Below are positions 56,873 to 64,000 of a stretch of DNA of 64,000 nt, piece after piece (position 1 is the first letter of the stretch; each line of letters starts with the position of its first letter). The stretch spans positions 95,681,922-95,745,921 of the forward strand of contig NC_081552.1 of NCBI RefSeq assembly GCF_963082655.1. Reading direction: 5' to 3'. The notes beneath the pieces were generated by a model, which did no database searches, was not told where the DNA came from, and worked only from the letters and a program-made list of their open reading frames with translations. A program made the position numbers and the translations under genes. The stretch comes from Stomoxys calcitrans. Lineage: Eukaryota; Arthropoda; Insecta; Diptera; Muscidae.

Positions 56873-58064
56873 TAAAACCATGCCAAGTTCGGGCGGGCCG
56901 AATCTTATATACCCTCCACCATGGAGCGCATTTGTCGAGTTCTTTTCCCGGCATCTCTTCTTAGGCAAAGAAGGATATAAGAAAAGATTTGCTCTGCTAT
57001 TAGAGCGATATCAAGATATGATCCGGTTTAGACCACAATTAAATTATATGTTGGAGACCTGTGCAAAATGTAAGCCAATTTGAATAAGAATTGCGCCCTT
57101 TGTGGGCTCAAAAAGTAAAATAGAGAGATAGATTTATATGGGAGCTGTATCGGGTTATAGACCGATTCAGACCATAAAAACACGTATGTTGATGGTCATG
57201 AGAGGATCCGTCGTACAAAATTTCAGGCAAATCGGATAATAATTGCGACCTCTAGAGGCTAAAGAAGTCAAGATCCCAGATCTGTTTATATGACAGCTAT
57301 TTCAGGTTATAAACCGATTTGAACCATAATTGGCACAGTTCTTGGATATTATAACAAAACACGTCGTGCAAGATTTCAGTCAAATCGAATAAGAATCGCG
57401 CACTCAATTGGCTCAAGAAGTCAAGACCCAAGATCGGTTTATATGACAGTAATATCGGGTTATGAACCGTATTTAACCATACTTGTCATAGTAGTTGGAT
57501 ATCATAACAAAACACGTCGTGCAAAATTTCATTCCAATCGGATAAGAATTGCGCTCTCTAGAGGCTCAAGAAGTCACGACCCAAGATTGGTTTATATGAC
57601 AGCTATACCTGGTTATGGACCGATTTGAACCATACTTAGCACAGTTGTTAGAAGTGATACTAAAACACTATGTGCAAAATTCAGTCAAATCGGATGAGAA
57701 TTGCGCACTCTAGAGGCCCAGGAAGTCAAGACCCAAGATCGGTTTATATGGCAACTATATCAAAACATGGACCGATATGGCCCATTAACAATACCATCTG
57801 ACCTACACTAATAAGAAGTATTTGTGCAAAATTTCAAGCGGCTAGCTTTACTCCTTCGGAAGTTAGCGTGCTTTCGACAGACAGACGGACGGACGGATGG
57901 ACAGACGGACGGACAGACAGACGTATGGACATGGCTAGATCGACATAAAATGTCGCGACGATCAAGAATATATGTACTTTATGGGGTCTCAGACGAATAT
58001 TTCGAGTAGTTACAAACAGAATGACGAAATTAGTATGCCCCCCATACTATGATGGAGAGTGTAA
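56873..58064 (-). mobile_element. HINE-A, second of a head-to-tail triple
   Basis: The 3' tip is damaged (TAAAACCATGCCAAG in place of CAAGTAAAAGCGTGC) and the hairpin has one change (TTCGGGCGGGCCGAA). Units, a mixed GACGGACGGATGGACAGACG array, core and a worn 5' end GATGGAGAGTGTAA follow. Confidence 0.85.
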
Positions 58065-58073
58065 AAAACAGAA

Positions 58074-59578
58074 CAAGTAAAAGCGTGCTAAGTTCGGCCG
58101 GGCCGAATCTTATATACCCTCCACCATGGATCGCATTTGTCGAGTTCTTTTCCCGGCATCTCTTCTTAGACAAAAAAGGATATAAGAAAGGATTTACTCT
58201 GCTATTAGAGCGATATCAAGATATGGTCCGGTTTGGACCACAATTAAATTATATGTTGGAGACCTGTGTAAAATGTCAGCCAATTCGAATAAGAATTGCG
58301 CCCTTTGGGGGCTCAAGAAGTAAAATAGAGAGATGGATTTATATGGGAGGTTAATCGGGCTATAGACCGATTCAGACCATAACAAACACGTATGTTGATG
58401 GTCATGAGAGGATCCGTCGTACAAAATTTCAGGCAAATCGGATAATAATTGCGACCTTTAGAGGCTCAAGAAGTCAAGATCCCAGATCGGTTTATATGGC
58501 AGCTATATCGGGTTATGAACCGATTTGAACCATACTTTGCACAGTTGTTGGATACCATAAAAAAATACTGTTTGCAAAAATTCATTCAAATCGGATAAGA
58601 ATTGCGCCCTCTAGGGGCTAAAGAAGTCAAGACACAAAATTGGTTTATATGACAGCTATATCAGGTTATAAACCGATTTGAACCATACTTGGCACAGTTG
58701 TTGGATATCATAACAGAACATGTCGTGCAAAATTTCATTCCAATCGGATAAGAATTGCGCCCTCTAGAGGCTCAAGAAGTCAAGACCCCAGATCGGTTTA
58801 TATGGCAGCTATATCAGGTTATGAACCGATTTGAACCATACTTGGCACAGTTGTTGGATACAATAACGAAACACGTCGTGCGAAATTTCATTCCAATCGG
58901 ATAAGAATTGCGCACTCAAGAGGCTCAAGAAGTCAAGACCCAAGATCGGTTTATGTGGCAGCTATATCAGGTTATGAACCGATTTGAACCATACTTGGCA
59001 CAGTTGTTGGATATCATAATAAATCACGTCGTGCGAAATTCCATTTCAATCGGATAAGAATTGCGCACTCTAGAGGCTCAAGAAGTCAAGACCCAAGATC
59101 GGTTTATATGGCAGCTATATCAGGTTATCGGTCGATTTAAGCCATACTTGGCACAGTTGTTGGATATCATAACAAAACACGTCGTGCAAAATTTCATTCC
59201 AATCGGATAAGCATTGCGCACTCTAGAGGCTCAAGAAGTCAAGACCCAAGATCGGTTTATATGGCAGGTATATTAGGTTATCGGTCGATTTGAACCATAC
59301 TTGGCACAGTTGTTGGATATCATAACAAAACACGTCGTGCAAAATTTCATTCCAATCGGATAAGAATTGCGCACTCTAGAGGCTCAAGAAATCAAGACCC
59401 AAGATCGGTTTATGTGGCAGCTATATCAGGTTATGGACCGATTTGAACCATACTTGGCACAGTTGTTGGATATCATAACAAAACAAGTCGTGCAAAATTT
59501 CATTCCAATCCAAGAATTGCGCACTCTAGAGGCTCAAGAAGTCAAGACCCAAGATCGGTTTATATGGCAGCTATATCT
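58074..59578 (-). mobile_element. HINE-A, third of a head-to-tail triple, 5' end missing
   Basis: Intact 3' terminus and hairpin, then eight or more 153-bp units, more than most copies. It stops abruptly at GGCAGCTATATC before the ACATGGACCGATATGG junction, so array, core and 5' end are absent. Confidence 0.85.
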
Positions 59579-60170
59579 CATTTTTAGCAAACAAAAACTG
59601 CTGTTTTAGCAAATATGTTTGCTGTTTTGAATAACAATTTTAGTTGAGTACATGAACTTCGTATCAATTGCCTTAAATACCTAAAATATGTGAATTATGG
59701 ATTTCCAAGAAATGGTTCCATTTGAAATAATTATTTTAAAAGTTTAATTAATCGGGGTTCTGAAAAATTTTCAGGTCATTACTGATGTAATTCATATAAA
59801 TTGTAATAAAATACTCCGAATTATTCTTTGGAAACCATATTTATTATTACTAAAAAAATTTTCGGACCAACAACAAAATATTTTCTTTAAGGATAATTTT
59901 TGAACAATATTTTTGCTACAGATAATATTTTAATTAAAATTAGAAAATTAGAATTAAGAGTAAATTCTTATACAATCATAGTCTGACGAACATAGCAAAC
60001 TGTTAGTAGTAAATTTTCCTGCTATAACAGCATTTTTGCTTTTTTGAATAATAAATTTGGTTGAGTGTATACTTTTCGAAATGTGGCTAAACTCGCTTCT
60101 ATTTTCTGTTATTGCTCTTTTAATGTGCACATGACTGGCATGACCTTTTGTTTCTAAATTTAAAGAAAAA
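59579..60170. other. AT-rich spacer with TTTGCTGTTTTGAATAA motifs
   Basis: TAGCAAATATGTTTGCTGTT and CAGCATTTTTGCTTTTTTGA occur here, each followed by GAATAA and GTTGAGT. Similar GCAAAC/TTTGCTG words occur at 61630-62040. An unidentified AT-rich element may span both sides of the HINE-A between them. No coding frame. Confidence 0.4.
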
Positions 60171-61517
60171 CAAGTAAAAGCGTGCTAAGTTCGGCCGGGC
60201 CGAATCTTATATACCCTCCACCATGGATCGCATATGTCGAGTTCTTTTCCCGGCATCTCTTCTTAGGCAAAAAAAGGATATAAGAAAAGATTTGCTCTGC
60301 TATTAGAGCGATATCAAGATATGGTCCGGTTTGGACCACAATTAAATTATATGTTGGAGACCTGTGTAAAATGTCAGCCAATTCGAATAAGAATTGCGCC
60401 CTTTGTGGGCTCAAGAAGTTAAATAGAGAGATCGATTTATATGGGAGCTATATCAGGCTATAAACCGATTCAGACCATAATAAACACGTATGTTAATGGT
60501 CATGAGAGAATCCGTCGTACAAAATTTCAGGCAAATCGGATAATAATTGCGACCTCTAGAGGCTCAAGAAGTCAAGATCCCAGATCGGTTTATATGGCAG
60601 CTATATCAGGTTATGAACCGATTTGAACCATATTTGGCACAGTTGTTGGATATCATAACAAAATACTACGTGCCAAAATTCATTCAAATTGGATAAGAAT
60701 TGCGCCCTCTAGAGGCTCAAGAAGTCAAGACCCAAGATCGGTTTATATGACAGCTATATCAGGTTATAAACCGATTTGAACCATACTTAATACAGTTGTT
60801 GGAAATCATAACAAAACGCGTCGTGCATAATTTCATTCCAATCGGATAAGAAGTGCGCACTCTAGAGGCTCAAGAAGTCAAGACCCAAGATCGGTTTATA
60901 TGGCAGCTGTATCAGGTTATGGACCGATTTAAACCATACTTGGCACAGTTGTTGGATGTCATAACAAAACACGTCGTGCAAAATTTCATTCCAATCGGAT
61001 AAGAATTGCGCACTCTAGAGGCTCAAGAAGTCAAGACCCAAGATCGGTTTATATGGCAGCTATATCAGGTTATGGACCGATTTGAACCATACTTATCACA
61101 GTTGTTGGATGTCATAACAAAACACGTCGTGCAAAATTTCATTCCAATCGGATAAGAATTGCGCACTCTATAGGCTCAAGAAGTCAAGACCCAAGATCGG
61201 TTTATATGGCAGCTATATCAAAACATGGACCGATATGGCCCATTTACAATACCAACCGACCTACACTAATAAGAAGTATTTGTGCAAAATTTCAAGCGGC
61301 TAGCTTTACTCCTTCGGAAGTTAGCGTGCTTTCGACAGACAGACGGACGGACGGACGGACGGACGGACGGACAGACGGACGGACATGGCTAGATCGACAT
61401 AAAATTTCACGACGATCAAGAATATATATACTTTATGGGGTCTCAGACGAATATTTCGAGTAGTTACAAACAGAATGACGAAATTAGTATACCCCCCATC
61501 TAATGGTGGAGGGTATA
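60171..61517 (-). mobile_element. HINE-A, full-length copy
   Basis: All parts present: CAAGTAAAAGCG, hairpin, five to six units, a (GGAC)n array at 61344-61383, core, and 5' end GGTGGAGGGTATAA. Confidence 0.9.
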
Positions 61518-62350
61518 AAAAAAACGAGAACGTAAAGAATACATTCAGCGGTGATTATAAACATCCACTGAGACACACATTTTCATTTGTATTCTATTTT
61601 TTCTTCCTTCCTAATTAAGCAGCAGTCATTTTCAGCAAACCACAGACTTTGGAGCTAATTTTTTTCTTTGAATGTAGTGATTAAAGATCGAAATTTATCA
61701 ATAACCTGTTGAAATCATAAAACTAGTTTGAGAACAAAAAATCATAAAACTAGTTTGAGAACAAATTAAAATTAAACACTTCCTCAAAATACTTTTTTAG
61801 TAAAAATAGCTAAAACTCTGCTGAAAATGGGACAGCAGTAATTATTTGTTAAGACAGCAAACATTGTCTGCTGTTTCAAATGGCAAAAATTTATAAAAGC
61901 TCAAAAATATCATAAATATTTAAAAAAAAAAATTGTATTTTCCATCTTATCTTTCAATTTTCTAATCATTTAACGTAAAATTTATTCCTACTTTCTGCAA
62001 TTTGCAAATTTTTCAACGAATTTAAGTAACAGCAGACAAAATAACTACTACTATTATATGTATCCTTTTAAACAAAAAATGAATGGCTAAAATTGACAAT
62101 TTTTTTTATTTGTATATAGCAAATACCTTCATACTTGTTTAGAAGTTAAAACAATCTTTTATGGTTTTGTGCGAGAGCTTAAAACTTTCAGACTAATTTT
62201 TCTGGGTGTAGAAAATCTGATCAAAAATACGATCTGTACTTGGTATGCAAATCCCCATGGATAGACGCGTAAGCATCAATCGAAACAGAAAGTGATTGTG
62301 TCGATCGGTATACTGTTTCACGAACTTTGTTGCAAGAAATTACTTTAAAA
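61518..62350. other. AT-rich spacer with CAGCA/TGCTG motifs
   Basis: Includes the tandem pair ATCATAAAACTAGTTTGAGA (61715 and 61741), AGACAGCAAACATTGTCTGC (near-palindromic, 61851-61870) and several ACAGCAG words. No coding frame and no recognised element ends. Confidence 0.4.
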
Positions 62351-63524
62351 CAAGATATGGTCCGGTTCGGACCACAATTAAATTATATGTTGGAGACCTG
62401 TGTAAAATTTCAGCCAATTCGTATAAGAATTGCGCCTATTGGGGCTCACGAAATAAAATAGAGAGAACGATTTATATGGGATCTGTATCGGGCTATAGAC
62501 CGATTCAGACCATAATAAACACGTTTGTTGATGGTCATGAGGCATATCGGATAATAATTGCGACTTCTAGGGGTCAAGAAGTCAAGATCCCAGATCGGTT
62601 TATATGGCAGCTATATCAGGTTATGAACCGATTTGAACCTTATTTGACACAGTTGTTGAAAGTAAAAATAAAATACGTCATGCAAAATTTCAGCCAAATC
62701 GGATAGGAATTGCGCCCTCTAGAAGCTCAAGAAGTCAAATCCCCAGATCTGTTTATATGACAGCTATATCAGGTTATGGACCGATTTCAACCATACTTAC
62801 CACAGTTGTTGGATATCATAACGAAATACTTGGTGCAAAAATTCATTCCAATCAGATAAGAATTGCGCACTCTAGAGGCTCAAGAAGTCAAGACCCAAGA
62901 TCGATTTATATGGCAGCTATATCAGGTTTTGGACCGATTTGAACCGTACTTGGCACAGTTGTTGGATATCATAACAAAACACATTGTGCAAAATTTCATT
63001 CTGATCGGATAAGAATTTCGCACGCTAGAGGCTCAAGAAGTCAAGACCCAAGATCGGTTTATATGGCAGCTATATCAGGTTATGAACCGATATGAACTAT
63101 ACTTGACACAGTTGTTGGATATCATAGCAAAACACGTCGTGCAAAATTTCATTCCAATCGAATAAGAATTGCGCACTCTAGAGGCTCAAGAAATCAAGAC
63201 CCAAGATCGGTTTATATGGCAGCTATATCAAAACATGGACCGATATGGCCCATTTACAATACCAACCGACCTACACTAATAAGAAGTATTTGTGCAAAAT
63301 TTCAAGCGGCTAGCTTTACTCCTTCGGAAGTTAGCGTGCTTTCGACAGACAGACGGACGGACGGACGGACGGACGGACAGACGGACGGACATGGCTAGAT
63401 CGACACAAAATTTCACGACGATTAAGAATATATATACTTTATGGGGTCTCAGACGAATATTTCGAGTAGTTACAAACAGAATGACGAAATTAGTATACCC
63501 CCCATCTTATGGTGGAGGGTATAA
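62351..63524 (-). mobile_element. HINE-A copy starting at an internal CAAG
   Basis: Starts CAAGATATGGTCCGG right after host AAAA; the 3' hairpin and the following ~100 bases of normal copies are absent. The rest is complete: five units, a (GGAC)n array at 63352-63378, core, and 5' end GGTGGAGGGTATAA. The start point is the same as in 53421-53885. Confidence 0.85.
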
Positions 63525-63958
63525 AAATTATATAAAGGTCCAAAAATTGCAATTTGGAGCCGTTCATCCATGAAAAGATCAACCTCTTGTGGTTAAGTAA
63601 ACAAAGAATAGCTTCGAAAAAAAATGTTCAAATTGCATTTTAATAAAAATATAAGATTACCTCACCTTACCTTTGGTTATTCATGCACTTTATACATGAA
63701 TAACCAACAATGCGTTGCATGTTTTTGGACAAATTACAAATCCAATAACAAAATTAAATAATTTTGTGAACAATGCAAAAGAAGGCGCAAGAACAGATGA
63801 ATTCACGACCGGCACATCGAGGAAAATATGTAGCTGTAATATGCTCATATTGAAAGGTTATTCTATGGCAATCAAAGATTGTCTGTATAACAAGTGTTAG
63901 GCTCTCCTATATACTAATTACTACTAATTTTGTGTGCTCTCATAAAGTACCCTAAAAA
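63525..63958. other. No recognised feature
   Basis: AT-rich unique-looking sequence with an inverted pair TATTCATGCA/TGAATAACCA near 63679-63710. The 61-codon frame at 63715 is unrecognised. Confidence 0.45.
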
Positions 63959-64000
63959 CAAGTAAAAGCGTGCTAAGTTCGGCCGGGCCGAATCTTATAT
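63959..64000 (-). mobile_element. HINE-A 3' terminus (runs off the right edge)
   Basis: CAAGTAAAAGCGTGC, hairpin TTCGGCCGGGCCGAA and TCTTATAT are visible, following host AA; the copy continues outside. Confidence 0.9.

Noticed and set aside
1..64000. A coding host system or operon-like cluster
   Set aside because: After removing transposon sequence only short AT-rich spacers remain, and none carries a recognisable gene.

Overview
The window looks like repeat-dense, non-genic DNA from a calyptrate fly, most likely a muscid such as Stomoxys, Haematobia or Musca; the species is inferred. I recognise no host protein-coding gene, no functional tRNA or rRNA gene and no CRISPR array. Almost all structure is transposon sequence, much of it nested.

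The dominant element is a short non-autonomous family that I call HINE-A to HINE-E here. I assign it to the INE-1/DINE-1 (Helentron-related, rolling-circle) group from three features recalled from Drosophila INE-1. These are a 5' end TTATACCC with a short sub-terminal inverted copy (GGGGGTATA), a conserved core AAAGTATATATATTCTTGAT followed by GTCGATCTAGCCATGTCC and a (GTCC/GTCT)n array, and a 3' end made of GGGTATATAAG, the hairpin TTCGGCCCGGCCGAA, a short tail and terminal CTTG. The body between the ends is a tandem array of a 153-bp unit. HINE-A has TATACCCTCCACC ends, HINE-B has TATACCCACCACC ends, and C, D and E are older or more diverged types. I count about 18 HINE-A copies or fragments plus several of the others, on both strands. 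They are inserted into each other, tandemly joined, inverted, or broken by LINEs.

Layout: 1-1010 HINE 3' parts. 1205-5370 a dead RNase H-type LINE (family L1). 5371-7930 mostly unassigned, with one RNase H scrap. 7932-9105 HINE plus L1 3' ends. 9523-12827 HINE-A and HINE-B copies. 12828-17805 a HINE-A split by a 3.5-kb LINE (family L2, with a 2A-like motif) with a clean target duplication. 17806-21180 HINE-B, a mariner-type transposase remnant and an inverted L1 copy. 21400-22311 an RTE-like remnant and a mariner MITE. 22332-33411 HINE-A copies, including an inverted chimera inside an older HINE. 33412-35600 unassigned DNA with small LINE scraps. 35640-38960 a HINE-A split by a 5'-truncated LINE (family L3) whose RT frame is still open. 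39236-42309 HINE-C, HINE-B-like copies and a MITE. 42355-47270 two near-identical inverted HINE-A copies, a tRNA-derived SINE and a ~130-bp repeat family. 47400-51540 SINE, RTE, HINE-A and HINE-D pieces plus one unexplained small ORF. 52407-64000 HINE-A copies (one tandem triple), a hAT-like MITE carrying HINE-type units, and unassigned AT-rich spacers.

Nothing here forms an operon or pathway. The biology is transposon dynamics: end choice in rolling-circle elements, tandem and inverted joins, nested insertions, and decay of LINEs that could have supplied trans activities. All coordinates and motifs were read by eye; no alignment or database search was run.
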